DNA from: Thioclava pacifica DSM 10166
GTDB taxonomy: Bacteria > Pseudomonadota > Alphaproteobacteria > Rhodobacterales > Rhodobacteraceae
Direction: 5' to 3'
Length of the DNA: 64,000 nucleotides
NCBI RefSeq assembly: GCF_000714535.1
Contig: NZ_AUND01000041.1
Coordinates: forward strand, 56,719 to 120,718
Shown in pieces: positions 36,335 through 45,381 of the stretch; within the stretch, counting starts at the first letter, position 1, and every line of letters starts with the position of its first letter. Position numbers and translations under genes: made by a program. Under the pieces are notes generated by a model that was not told the DNA's origin, did no database searches, and worked only from the letters and a program-made list of their open reading frames with translations.

Positions 36335-37384
36335 TTAGTTCTGGAGCATGTCGGTCCACATGTCCTGCATCGCCGCATCCGTCTGCGCATCCGGCACCGG
36401 ATAAAGTTGCGCCCGGGCGAGATAATCGGTCTGATCGCTCCAACGAAGGACCGACTTCTCATCCTCGCTCAGAGCATCTCCCGCCGCCATGTTCGCCGGC
36501 ATGCCCCAATAGCACGACGAGGTCGCAAGCCGTGCCTGCCCCTCGGGCGAGGTGATGTATTTGATGAACTCGATCGCAAGTTCGGGCTTTTGCGTACCCT
36601 CGACCATCCCGATCGACTGCGCCCAGAGCAGGCCGCCCTCCTTCGGGATCGTCCAGTCGAGATCGGGATTTTCGGAGTGAAGCACCGCAGTCAGCCATTC
36701 GCCACCGCCGATCAGCACGTCGACCTCACCGGTTGCAAGCGCGGTCTGGCTCGCCACCACGTCCGAGACCTGCTTGGAGGCCGCCTTGAGCTTCATCAGC
36801 GGATCGCGCAGCTTCTCGAGCGCCGCAGCGTCGAGATTGGCGGTGTCGATCCCTTCCGCGAGACCGACCAGCCCGAGGACCGGCAGGTAATAGTCATAGA
36901 TCGCGATCCGGCCATCATATTTCCCCGACCAGAGCGAAGCGAGGCTTTCCATGTCCTTCGGGTCCACCTTCGCCTTGTTGTAGGCCAGCGTGTTGTACCC
37001 GAACTTCTCGGTCACCGCGTAGGTCTTGCCATCGACGGAATTATGATCCGCCAGTACGACCTGCGGGAAGTAATCAGCGGTCGAGACAGCCCCGTCCGGC
37101 AGCGGCGCGAGATAGCCCTGTTCCACGGCGCGCGCGACATCGACAGCGTCGATCACCATCACGTCCCAGTCTCCGGGCTGCGATTGCTGGAGGATCGTCA
37201 ACCCCGCCGCAGTCCCCTCATACTCCTTGACGTTCACGCGGACATCATGGGCCTTCTCGAAGGGTTCGAGCAGCTTCGGATCCGCATGGTCGCACCAGAT
37301 CAGTGCATTGAGTTCTTCAGCCTGCGCCGCGGGGACCAGACCGAGCAGCAACGCCGCAGCGGCGCATGTTCTCTTGAAAGTCAT
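36335..37384 (-). CDS. ABC importer periplasmic receptor, PotD type (second system)
   Basis: A 349-residue spermidine/putrescine-type solute-binding protein with a Sec signal (MTFKRTCAAAALLLGLVPAAQA, about 22). The mature protein opens with ELNALIWCDHADPKLLEPFEKAHDVRVNVKEYEG, the PotD fold start, and has the family C-terminus with FIKYITSPEGQARLA and a SCYWGMPAN segment. CAGGAGAGAGAG precedes the start. It is the first gene of the operon 37384-32950 and is divergent from a TetR gene. The ligand is unknown. Confidence 0.88.
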   Translation of the reverse strand: MTFKRTCAAAALLLGLVPAAQAEELNALIWCDHADPKLLEPFEKAHDVRVNVKEYEGTAAGLTILQQSQPGDWDVMVIDAVDVARAVEQGYLAPLPDGAVSTADYFPQVVLADHNSVDGKTYAVTEKFGYNTLAYNKAKVDPKDMESLASLWSGKYDGRIAIYDYYLPVLGLVGLAEGIDTANLDAAALEKLRDPLMKLKAASKQVSDVVASQTALATGEVDVLIGGGEWLTAVLHSENPDLDWTIPKEGGLLWAQSIGMVEGTQKPELAIEFIKYITSPEGQARLATSSCYWGMPANMAAGDALSEDEKSVLRWSDQTDYLARAQLYPVPDAQTDAAMQDMWTDMLQN

Positions 37385-37439
37385 CTCTCTCTCCTGTTGC
37401 GTGCCGGCATCTTTTCGCGCCGTGCGATAACGAAAAAGT

Positions 37440-37451
37440 TGAACTGGTTCA
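37440..37451. promoter_or_regulatory. Candidate TetR operator in the divergent gap
   Basis: The inverted repeat TGAAC-TG-GTTCA lies in the 110-base gap between the receptor gene (minus) and the TetR gene (plus), inside an AAAAA...TTTTT symmetric context. The location fits autoregulation plus control of the importer operon. Confidence 0.5.
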
Positions 37452-37494
37452 TTTTTGTAGTCAATAATAATTTTCAGACCGATCAGGAGGACCG

Positions 37495-38130
37495 ATGGCG
37501 GGGCTTCGCGAAAAACAGAAAGCCAAGCGCAATCGCGCCATTCTCGAGGCAGCAAGCGCGCTTTTTGGGCAAAGCGGGTACGAGGCAGCCCGGATCGAAG
37601 CCATCGCGGAACGCGCCGAAGTCTCCGTCGGCACGTTGTACAATTACTTCGAAACCAAGGCCGATCTCCTCCTCGCGATCGTGTCGATGGAGGTGGAAGA
37701 GGTTCTTCATCAGGGCGAGGAGGTTCTCGCCAACCCGCCTGCCAACCCCAAAGACGCTCTGTGCGCGCTGATCTCCGTCTACTACGATCACTCGCTGGTC
37801 TATTTGACCAAGGAGATGTGGCGCACGGCAATGGCGCTCGCGATCCAGCATCCCGAGACACCTTTCTCCAAGCGCTATCGAGGGCTCGACGCGGCCCTGA
37901 GCGATCAGGTGATTGCCTTGGTGCACAGCTTGCAAAGCCGCGGCACCATCAGGCAAGAGGCTCGACCGCAGCTTCTCGGCGAGATGATCTTTCTCTGTCT
38001 CAATGGTCACTTCATGGCCTTCACGACCTCCGAGACGATGAGCCTTACCGCGCTCAAGGAAACGGTCTTCGCCCAGATGCACGAAATGATGCGGTTCCTT
38101 GAGCACTCGGACGATCGCGCCGAGGCATAG
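37495..38130 (+). CDS. TetR-family transcriptional regulator
   Basis: A 211-residue repressor-type protein. The N-terminal helix-turn-helix (about 10-57) has RAILEAASALFGQSGYEAARIEAIAERAEVSVGTLYNYF split over helices 1-3, a textbook TetR_N pattern. The C-terminal ligand/dimer domain is divergent. A strong CAGGAGGACCG site precedes the ATG. It faces the second importer operon across a short gap with a palindrome, so it most likely represses that operon until the imported compound binds. Confidence 0.9.
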   Translation: MAGLREKQKAKRNRAILEAASALFGQSGYEAARIEAIAERAEVSVGTLYNYFETKADLLLAIVSMEVEEVLHQGEEVLANPPANPKDALCALISVYYDHSLVYLTKEMWRTAMALAIQHPETPFSKRYRGLDAALSDQVIALVHSLQSRGTIRQEARPQLLGEMIFLCLNGHFMAFTTSETMSLTALKETVFAQMHEMMRFLEHSDDRAEA

Positions 38131-38222
38131 ATTGACGTGAGGCACGAGGGACTGCCAGTGAAGCCCGCCGCCTTCGATCGCAACATCTGATCGGCACAGA
38201 GGCCTGCGAGCGACCAGATCGC

Positions 38223-39023
38223 TCATTCGCTACGACCGCGTTCAGATCCCATCAGTCGCGGCAGATCTCCGAACCGGCCGATCAGACCGAAGACCAGAGC
38301 GGCAAGCAGGACGAAGAGAACCGACACCACGCCGAGGATGGGCGTGTAGCCATAGCGCAGGGCGTTGAAGATCTTGATCGGGATCGTCTCGACGGTGAAC
38401 CCGGCAACCATATAGGCGATGATGTATTCGTTCAGGCTGAGCACGAAGGCGAAGGCATAGCCCGAGACGATGAAGGGCAGCACGAGCGGGCCGATCACGG
38501 TGCGCATCACGGTCCAGCGCCCTGCCCCCATCACGCGCGCCGCTTCGAGCAGCGATCTGTCGATACCTTTCAGGCCAAGAGAAATCGTTACGAGCGGCAG
38601 CGTGACGAGGAAGACCGCATGCGCGATGATCGTCGCCCAGATCTGGCCGTAACCGCCGACAGTCATCCAGAACACCATGAAACCGAGCGCCGTGATCACG
38701 GGTGGCAAGGTGAACGGTGCAAGCCCGAGCCCCGTCAGCACGCGCGCCGCAACACCGTTTCGTTCCCAGGCGAAAAGCGCGAGCGGCAGCGCGATCGACA
38801 CCGAGAGCGCGGAGGCGCAGGCGGCGATCAAAAGCGAATGACCGAGCGGCACGAGCCATGCGCTATCCTGAAACAAGGAGCCATACCAGCGCAGCGACGG
38901 CTCGACGGGTGGAAATCGCAGCGTCTGCGGCCCGTTCAGAGACACCCCCGTCACCACCACCAGCGGCGCAAGCAGCAAGAGCAGGATTACCACCACATAG
39001 GCGCGTTTGAGCAGTTGCGTCAT
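38223..39023 (-). CDS. ABC importer permease, PotC type (third system)
   Basis: A 266-residue inner-membrane permease with about six membrane segments and the EAA loop LLEAARVMGAGRWTVMRTVIGP (about 150-172). It overlaps the PotB-type gene by 4 bases (ATGA) and ends the long minus-strand run that starts at 44842. The C-terminal tail is short and basic. Confidence 0.9.
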   Translation of the reverse strand: MTQLLKRAYVVVILLLLLAPLVVVTGVSLNGPQTLRFPPVEPSLRWYGSLFQDSAWLVPLGHSLLIAACASALSVSIALPLALFAWERNGVAARVLTGLGLAPFTLPPVITALGFMVFWMTVGGYGQIWATIIAHAVFLVTLPLVTISLGLKGIDRSLLEAARVMGAGRWTVMRTVIGPLVLPFIVSGYAFAFVLSLNEYIIAYMVAGFTVETIPIKIFNALRYGYTPILGVVSVLFVLLAALVFGLIGRFGDLPRLMGSERGRSE

Positions 39024-39874
39024 GCCGCCCTCCTCTGGCGCCCCGCAAGCGAGGCAAGCCCCACAAGCGCCAGCGCCACGAGCATCAGGAAGATCGACAT
39101 CGCCGCGGCGAAGGGCAGGTTCGTCTGGTAGATCGCCTGGTCAGTGATGTGAACCGACAAGGTCCAGTCTTCAGAGCGCCCCAGAAGCTGCGGGAGAAGA
39201 TAGGAACCGAGCGTGAAGACGAAGACGAGGATGAACGCCCCGACGATGGCGCCCCTCAGGTTCGGCACGACCACTCCGAAGAAGGCCCGGCTAGCCGACG
39301 CCCCCATCACGCGGGCGGCCTCCACGATCTCGGGATCGAGCCGGGAAACCGGTGGGTAGAGTACGAGAACCGCGAACGGAAAGCCGATATAGCAAAGCCC
39401 GGTCACAAGGGCGAACAGGGACGGCGTGTAGGCCCGCGGCTCTGCGATCAGCCCAAGCCAGTAGAACAGGTTCGAAATCCCGGCTGTCTTGGACAGCAAA
39501 GTCGAAAGCGAGAAGCCGATGATCACCTCGGAGAGCGACAGCACCGAGAGCAGAACGACAAGCGCCACGGTCTGCGTGCGGTGACTCATCGACGCGAGAA
39601 ACACGGTGAAGGGAAAGGCCAGCACGACACAGATCGCGGCGGCCGCGACCGACACCCCGACCGAGACCGCCATGACCTTGGCAAAGAAGGCCGACAGGAA
39701 GCGCGCGTAATGGGTGAGCTCAAACCCGGGGATGAAGGCGCCCGCCGGATCGCGATGCGAGACCGAGACCGCCAGCATGATGCCGAAGGGAACGAGGAAG
39801 AAGATGGCCAGCATCAGCGCCGGCCACAATCCGACCCAACCCGGCGTCGCGCGCATCTCAGCCCCGTCCTTCAT
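39020..39874 (-). CDS. ABC importer permease, PotB type (third system)
   Basis: A 284-residue inner-membrane permease with six membrane segments and an EAA loop IVEAARVMGASASRAFFGVVVP (about 183-205). The ATG overlaps the ATPase stop by 4 bases. Start MKDGAEMRATPG offers a second ATG six codons in; the first preserves the ATGA coupling. Confidence 0.9.
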   Translation of the reverse strand: MKDGAEMRATPGWVGLWPALMLAIFFLVPFGIMLAVSVSHRDPAGAFIPGFELTHYARFLSAFFAKVMAVSVGVSVAAAAICVVLAFPFTVFLASMSHRTQTVALVVLLSVLSLSEVIIGFSLSTLLSKTAGISNLFYWLGLIAEPRAYTPSLFALVTGLCYIGFPFAVLVLYPPVSRLDPEIVEAARVMGASASRAFFGVVVPNLRGAIVGAFILVFVFTLGSYLLPQLLGRSEDWTLSVHITDQAIYQTNLPFAAAMSIFLMLVALALVGLASLAGRQRRAA

Positions 39875-40911
39875 GTCACCACCACGCGCTCGCCCGGCCG
39901 GAAGTCGAGGCTCACCCGGTCGCCGGGGCGATAGCTCGCCTGCGTCTCGGGGGTGAGTTGCGCGATGATCTCCTGTCCGCTCGCCTGCAACAGCACATGG
40001 CGGCTCTCGCCCAGATCGCGAACAAAGGTCACCTCGGCCTCGATCGCGCCTTTGCCGGTGGGCACGATCCCGATGTGCTCGGGACGCACCGAAAGCTGCA
40101 CCGCCCCGTGATCGACACCGATCCGGTCGCCCTCGGTGATCGGCAACCGCGCCCCCAGAACCTCGATCGTCCCGTCATGGATCGCGCAGGGCAGAAGGTT
40201 GGTCGTACCGATGAAGCCTGCCACGAAGGCATTCGCCGGATTTCGGTAGATCTCCATCGGTGCGCCTGCCTGCTGGATGACGCCATCCTTCATCACGATC
40301 ACCAGATCGGCCATGGTCAGGGCCTCCTTCTGGTCATGGGTGACGACAATGGTGGTCACGCCAAGGCTCTGCTGGATCTGGCGCAGCTCGATTTGCATAT
40401 GCTCGCGCAGCCCTGCATCGAGGGCCGAAAGCGGCTCGTCGAGAAGGAAAACCTTGGGATCGATGGCAAGCCCGCGCGCGATAGCGACACGCTGGCGCTG
40501 TCCGCCCGAGAGCTGGTCGATCCGCCGCGCGCCCATCCCCGGCAGCCGCACCAGCTCGAGCAATTCTTCGGCCCGTGCCGCGCGCGATGCACGATCCGCT
40601 CCCCGGATCGCAAGCGGATAGGTGATGTTTCCAGCCACATCGAGATGGGGGAAAAGCGCCAGAGACTGAAACACCATGCCCATGTCGCGCCGGTGTGTCG
40701 GCATCCGGGTCTGATCTTCTCCATTGACGAAAATGCGACCACCGCTTGGAGCTTCAAGCCCGGCGATCACCCGCAACAGCGTAGTCTTGCCGCACCCCGA
40801 AGGCCCGAGAAGGCAGACGAATTTGCCCGTGGGAATTTCGAGCGAGACATCATCGAGCGCAGTGAATGTCCCGAATGTCTTGCACAACCGTTCGATGCGC
40901 AGGTTTGTCAT
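39871..40911 (-). CDS. ABC importer ATP-binding protein, PotA type (third system)
   Basis: A 346-residue ATPase: Walker [14 protein letters not shown] (about 37-49), Q-loop MVFQSLALFPH, signature LSGGQRQRVAIARGLAI, Walker [18 protein letters not shown]-loop VVTHDQKEAL. A C-terminal TOBE domain with SVRPEHIGIVP follows. The ATG at 40911 is preferred over the in-frame start at 40965 since ABC homology begins there. It drives the two permeases downstream. Confidence 0.92.
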   Translation of the reverse strand: MTNLRIERLCKTFGTFTALDDVSLEIPTGKFVCLLGPSGCGKTTLLRVIAGLEAPSGGRIFVNGEDQTRMPTHRRDMGMVFQSLALFPHLDVAGNITYPLAIRGADRASRAARAEELLELVRLPGMGARRIDQLSGGQRQRVAIARGLAIDPKVFLLDEPLSALDAGLREHMQIELRQIQQSLGVTTIVVTHDQKEALTMADLVIVMKDGVIQQAGAPMEIYRNPANAFVAGFIGTTNLLPCAIHDGTIEVLGARLPITEGDRIGVDHGAVQLSVRPEHIGIVPTGKGAIEAEVTFVRDLGESRHVLLQASGQEIIAQLTPETQASYRPGDRVSLDFRPGERVVVT

Positions 40912-40983
40912 CGCTGTCCCATTCCGTCTGAACAGATGAATGCCGTGGCAGCAAGGAGCCGCCACGGCACGGGTTTGGCCAGA

Positions 40984-42048
40984 TCAGCCAGTGATCATTT
41001 CGGACCACTTCTGATTGATCCAGTCACCGCGATCCACATAGATGTCGTAAAGCGGCAGGATCGGCGCCTGGTCCGAGGACACGGACGCGAACTCCTCGTC
41101 GGTCAGATCGGTCAGATCACGCGGCACGGTCGGGGCGGTGCCGACATTGCGCGACATCTTCGCCTGGATCTCGGGTTGCGCCATGTAGTCGATGAAGATC
41201 TGCGACTGTTCGAGCGCGCTCGAGGCTTTTGACACCACCCAGGAGCCGGAATCGAGGACAGCGCCCTCTTGCGGGAAGGTCGACCGGACAGGCTTGCCCT
41301 GTGACGCGGCGAGCGAGGTGACATCGTGGTAATACTCGCCCATCGGGATTTCCCCGGTTTCGAGCGCCTGTTGGAATTGCCCCTCGTCACGGTACCAAAG
41401 GCGCACATTCGGCTTCACCTCGGCGAGCTTCTCCATGACCTTGAGGATGCCCTCTTCGGTCTTGAGGATGTCAGTGCCGCCGAAATGGGTGCTCGCGGTG
41501 ATTTCGAGCAGGAAGGAGTTCGTCGCAAGCGACATCAGCCCCAGCTTGTCCTTGTTCGCCGGATCCCAAAGCGCCTGCCAGGACGTCGGCGCCTCGGGAT
41601 AGGCGTCGGTATTGGTCACGAGGGTGATATACCAGCTCACAGCCCCGGTGCCATAGACGCTGCCATCCTCGTAGCGATGCACGAAGTGGTCGGGCAGCGC
41701 TGCGATCTTGCTCATCTTGTCAGCGTCGAGCTTGGCCCAAAGCCCCGAACGCTCGCCCTTGATGCGCGGCAGTTGCGCCATCATCGACACGTCGGCCGGT
41801 GCCTGACCCGCACGCGCGGCCTGAGACAGCTGAACAAGCCACGCCTCGCCCGTGGGCTCGGCGATACTCTCGATTTCGATGCCCGTGGCCGCCGTGAAAT
41901 CTGGGTAGATGAACTTGTCGAAGCTGTCCTTGAAGTAGCCACCATAGGTGCCGACCTTCAGCGTGGACGTAGCCGCGCGCGGCACGGTGGGGGCCGCGAG
42001 AGCGGCCGCTCCAAGCGCCGCACTCAGTAGAAACTCGCGTCTTTTCAT
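40984..42048 (-). CDS. ABC importer periplasmic receptor, PotD type (third system)
   Basis: A 354-residue solute-binding protein with a Tat-like signal (MKRREFLLSAALGAAALAAP, RREFL motif; cleavage near VPRAA about 26). The mature part begins TLKVGTYGGYFKDSFDKFIYPDFTAATG, as in PotD/opine receptors, with typical QPEIQAKMSRNVGTAP near the end. GGGAGATAATCC precedes the start. It lies 26 bases after the ureohydrolase gene, so the ligand is probably a guanidino compound or polyamine precursor that this enzyme then attacks. Confidence 0.88.
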   Translation of the reverse strand: MKRREFLLSAALGAAALAAPTVPRAATSTLKVGTYGGYFKDSFDKFIYPDFTAATGIEIESIAEPTGEAWLVQLSQAARAGQAPADVSMMAQLPRIKGERSGLWAKLDADKMSKIAALPDHFVHRYEDGSVYGTGAVSWYITLVTNTDAYPEAPTSWQALWDPANKDKLGLMSLATNSFLLEITASTHFGGTDILKTEEGILKVMEKLAEVKPNVRLWYRDEGQFQQALETGEIPMGEYYHDVTSLAASQGKPVRSTFPQEGAVLDSGSWVVSKASSALEQSQIFIDYMAQPEIQAKMSRNVGTAPTVPRDLTDLTDEEFASVSSDQAPILPLYDIYVDRGDWINQKWSEMITG

Positions 42049-42074
42049 TGGATTATCTCCCTGTTGTCCGGCTT

Positions 42075-43034
42075 CTATTTTCGCCCATGCGGCACGCCGG
42101 GCAGCGCGCAGAGCATTTCATAGAGGAAGTTGGCGGCAATCACGGCAGTGTTGCCCGCCATATCATAGGGCGGCGACACCTCGACCAGATCGCAGCCCAC
42201 GAGATTGAGCCCCGCCGTTCCGCGGATGATCTCGAGCCCCTGCATCGTCGTAAGACCGCCGACCTCGACCGTGCCTGTCCCGGGCGCAAAGGCCGGATCG
42301 AGGCTGTCGATATCGTAGGAAAGATAGACCGGAGCATCGCCAATACGCGCCCGGATTTCCGCCATCAGAGGCGAAAGCGATTTGTGCCAGCATTCCTCAG
42401 CTTGAATGCAGGTCCAGCCGCGCTCACGGCCCCAGTCGAAATCATCCGGTCCGTAGCCGGTGCCTCGCAGCCCGATCTGGAAGACCTTATCGTTGATCAG
42501 GCAGCCCTCTTCCCAGGCGCGCCGGAACGGGCAGCCATGTGCGACGGTCTCACCGAACATGTCCTCATTCGTGTCAGAATGCGCGTCGACGTGAATGAGG
42601 GCGACGGGCCCGTGCTTCTCGGCAATCGCGCGAAGAATGGGCCAGGTCAGCGTGTGATCGCCGCCGAGCGTGAGCGGGATCACGTCATGCGTCAGGATCG
42701 AGCGGTAATGCTCCGCGATGATCTCCACCGACTTTTTCAGATCGTAGAGATTGATCGGCACATCCCCGATATCGGCCACCTGCAGATATTCGAAGGGCGC
42801 GGCACCCGTCGCCATATTATAGGGCCGGATCATCCGGCTTTCGTCACGGATCTGGCGCGGGCCAAGTCGCGTGCCGGGACGATTGGAGGTTCCGATATCC
42901 ATCGGGATTCCGACAAAGCACGCGTCGAGTCCTTCCGCTGTGGGTGCGGAAGGCAGTCGCATCATCGTTGCGGGTCCGCCGGTGCGCGGCATGGCATTGC
43001 CGCTCAGGGGTTGATTCAAACGGTTTTCGGTCAT
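42075..43034 (-). CDS. Ureohydrolase, guanidinobutyrase/guanidinopropionase type
   Basis: A 319-residue manganese-dependent ureohydrolase of the arginase/agmatinase superfamily. Metal motifs are GGDHT (His127), DAHSD (Asp150, His152, Asp154) and SYDIDSLDP (about 240). The N-terminal NAMPRTGGPATMMRLP and the MIRPYNMATGAAPFEYLQVADIGDV block resemble, from memory, Pseudomonas GbuA/GpuA (about 318-319 residues) more than E. coli agmatinase, so hydrolysis of guanidinobutyrate or guanidinopropionate to an amino acid plus urea is favoured. Agmatine remains possible. It lies between a LysR gene and an importer receptor in one co-directional run. Confidence 0.85.
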   Translation of the reverse strand: MTENRLNQPLSGNAMPRTGGPATMMRLPSAPTAEGLDACFVGIPMDIGTSNRPGTRLGPRQIRDESRMIRPYNMATGAAPFEYLQVADIGDVPINLYDLKKSVEIIAEHYRSILTHDVIPLTLGGDHTLTWPILRAIAEKHGPVALIHVDAHSDTNEDMFGETVAHGCPFRRAWEEGCLINDKVFQIGLRGTGYGPDDFDWGRERGWTCIQAEECWHKSLSPLMAEIRARIGDAPVYLSYDIDSLDPAFAPGTGTVEVGGLTTMQGLEIIRGTAGLNLVGCDLVEVSPPYDMAGNTAVIAANFLYEMLCALPGVPHGRK

Positions 43035-43130
43035 CGCAGTCTCCGTTGCGCGGGCGGAGAATGCGATGCCGCGTTGATCTGAAAAATATCGATGCGTTGA
43101 AATTCACTTCGACAAAAATCGAAGCATCAA

Positions 43131-44051
43131 TCAACAGCTGTCGCTTTTTTCAGCATCACTCGCGTAAAGCGCTTGCAGCTCTGCACGCATCGCCTGTGCA
43201 AGTGGGGAGGCCTCCGCATCGGGCCGAGTGACGGCCTCGAACGGACACCGATAGAGAAAGCGCTCAGGCAGGATCGCCCGCAGACGCCCTGCCTCGACCC
43301 AGCGACGCGCCGAATGATCGGGCATATACCCGATGAAGGCTCCCGACAGGATCATCACGAGCTGCTGTTCAAGCCCCTGCGCGACTGCGGTCGTGTGCGG
43401 AAAATCTCGATTATTCCAATGATCGTCGCGCCAGTAACTGCGGCCAACCGCACGCATCGAGCTGACAAATTCCGGTGTCAGAGCCGCATCGGGCACAGCC
43501 CAGAGCGGATGCCCCGGCGCGCAGTAGAGGAAATTCTCTTCTTCATAGAGCTTTTGATAATGCAGCCCCGCAACCTTGTGCGGAAACGACCCGATCGCGA
43601 GATGAAGCGAGCCTTCGAGAACGCGGGTCTGGAATTCCTGCGGAGAGCCCTGGGCAAGCTCGAAGCGCAAGGAGCGCGCGCGCCTTTCCAGCGCTGCAAT
43701 CGCCTGGGGCAACCGGAAATTCGGATCGGTGACGACATGATCGACAAGACCGACACGCAAGGTTCCGGAAAGCGTGCCGCGCAAGGCGGCGGTTTCACTG
43801 ACGAACTCCTCCGTCGCAGCGAGCAGCCTGATTACCGCGGCATGAACGATCTCGCCTTTCTGGGTCAGCCGGAACCCGGCACGTCCCCGACGGCACAGCG
43901 TCACGCCCAGACGATCTTCCAGAGCGGTGATCTGGGTGGAGATCGTCGACTGGCTGACATTGAGCTCCGCCTGCGCCGCCGCGAAACCGCGATGGCGCAC
44001 GACCGCATCAAACACTCTGAGAAGGCGTAGATCCGTTCCCGCAAGCTGCAT
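43131..44051 (-). CDS. LysR-family transcriptional regulator
   Basis: A 306-residue regulator with a winged helix-turn-helix (about 5-65: FDAVVRHRGFAAAQAELNVSQSTISTQI) and a substrate-binding effector domain (about 90-295). It shares its first base with the last base of the amidase stop and sits inside the co-directional catabolic run rather than divergent from it, which is less usual for LysR genes. A 96-base gap follows before the ureohydrolase gene, where its target promoter may lie. The effector is likely a guanidino acid or its product. Confidence 0.9.
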   Translation of the reverse strand: MQLAGTDLRLLRVFDAVVRHRGFAAAQAELNVSQSTISTQITALEDRLGVTLCRRGRAGFRLTQKGEIVHAAVIRLLAATEEFVSETAALRGTLSGTLRVGLVDHVVTDPNFRLPQAIAALERRARSLRFELAQGSPQEFQTRVLEGSLHLAIGSFPHKVAGLHYQKLYEEENFLYCAPGHPLWAVPDAALTPEFVSSMRAVGRSYWRDDHWNNRDFPHTTAVAQGLEQQLVMILSGAFIGYMPDHSARRWVEAGRLRAILPERFLYRCPFEAVTRPDAEASPLAQAMRAELQALYASDAEKSDSC

Positions 44052-44842
44052 CAGCGATCCTCTTCGATCGGCCGAAAATCGCGCGCCTGGGTTGAGAGCA
44101 ACGCGGCGTCGTAATGCGGCTTCAGCGTCGTGAGGAGCATCGCAGGTTCCGCTCCTGCACGCGCGAGGGTCTTGCCATCCGGCCCCACGATCACCGACAG
44201 GCCGAAATACTCCAGATCGGCCTCCGCCCCGCAGAGATTGGCATAGACGATTGCGAGCCCGTGATTGGCCGCCATCGCAGGCACGACATGCTCTCCCACA
44301 TGTTCGAAAGGACGCATCGCCGCGGTGGGCGCGAGGATAAGATCGACACCGCGCGCACGCAGAGCTGCGACGTGCGGCGCGAATTCGACATCGTAGCAGA
44401 TCAGGATCGCCGCGCGTTTCCCGCCCAGATCAAAGATCGTGTATCGCGTTCCCTGCACGAAACGATCGGCTTCAGCGGCGCCGTAGAGCTGGATTTTACG
44501 ATGATTGCCCAGCAGCTCGCCCGCTGCCGACATGCAGAGAGCGGAGTTGCACAGCCCCTCCCCTGCGCGCTCCGGGTAGCCCACGCAGATCGCGCAGCCG
44601 GCCGCGCGGGCCAACGGAGCGATCCGCTCAGCCATCTCCTCGATGCTCAACGCGAGATCGCCGAGGTCATCGCGCTGATACCCGGTCAGGAAGAGTTCGG
44701 GAAAGACCACAACCTCGGCCCCGGCCCGACCTGCAGCCCCGGCAACACGCGCAATCTCGTCAAAAGCGGCATCACGATCTCCAGCGACCGTTCGCCCTTG
44801 CCAGAGCGCAACGACCATCCCGGTCCGCGTCTCGTTGTTCAT
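44051..44842 (-). CDS. Nitrilase-superfamily carbon-nitrogen hydrolase (amidase)
   Basis: A 263-residue enzyme with the complete Glu-Lys-Cys triad: VVFPELFLTGY (Glu49), NHRKIQLYG (Lys116) and ILICYDVEF (Cys149). Such enzymes hydrolyse aliphatic amides or carbamoyl groups (omega-amidase, carbamoylputrescine amidase). ATG 44842 is chosen because the 16 extra residues of the longer frame do not fit the fold. It heads the run of amidase, LysR, ureohydrolase and importer, so a step after or beside guanidino-acid cleavage is likely. Confidence 0.88.
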   Translation of the reverse strand: MNNETRTGMVVALWQGRTVAGDRDAAFDEIARVAGAAGRAGAEVVVFPELFLTGYQRDDLGDLALSIEEMAERIAPLARAAGCAICVGYPERAGEGLCNSALCMSAAGELLGNHRKIQLYGAAEADRFVQGTRYTIFDLGGKRAAILICYDVEFAPHVAALRARGVDLILAPTAAMRPFEHVGEHVVPAMAANHGLAIVYANLCGAEADLEYFGLSVIVGPDGKTLARAGAEPAMLLTTLKPHYDAALLSTQARDFRPIEEDR

Positions 44843-45381
44843 GGTTGTTCTTCTCTTTCGTCTTTGCAGGAGATCTGCCGGCGGCGTCATAGGGTCACAA
44901 CGCTACGATAATCTTGCCGGTCTCGGCTACCGCTGCAAGCCGGATCAGACCGCCGCTGTCGGAGGCCCACGCTACGGTCTCGCGCAATGTCATGGAGGAA
45001 GTACGACGCGAGGGATATTCAGGCTGCACGCTTCAGTGTCGATGTCGTTCCACGGAAACTCTGCGAATTTCCGTTCAACCGCCTCCCCGAACGCGCCTCT
45101 TCAGGCGCCAGAAAAGCGGCGCGACGTCATGCACTTTCACGCCTCCTCCAGCCATGAACCCGTAGTCGTGGCCTGACTTCCGCGACAATGGGAGTGGAGC
45201 GAAAGATCGCGCTCGGCGCACTCAAGACTGGCTGGAATGGATCGCGTAGCAGGTCTCGATAGAAAGGGTGCCGCCGGGTCTTGAACAGAGACATCTTCCA
45301 CCGTTCGGTCCGACCCGTCCCTGCTTTGCGCCCGGCAACCTTCTGGTTGGGGAGGCGGATGTCGCCTCCCCGCTTATCCCC
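44843..45381. other. 539-base gap between amidase gene and second autotransporter
   Basis: No supported gene. It holds the promoter side of the amidase run and, at its right end, the terminator hairpin of the autotransporter. On the minus strand around 44897-44990 a short frame ends with GLIRLAAVAETGKIIVAL and might be the tail of a decayed oxidoreductase gene, but this is weak. Confidence 0.4.
45349..45371 (-). terminator. Hairpin after the Gly-rich autotransporter gene
   Basis: A perfect 9-bp stem, GGGGAGGCG (45349-45357) and CGCCTCCCC (45363-45371), with a 5-base loop, lies 10 bases beyond the stop on the minus strand. It has no U-tract. Confidence 0.55.

Noticed and set aside
44897..44990. 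Decayed oxidoreductase tail on the minus strand
   Set aside because: Only about 30 codons with weak resemblance; not enough to call a pseudogene.
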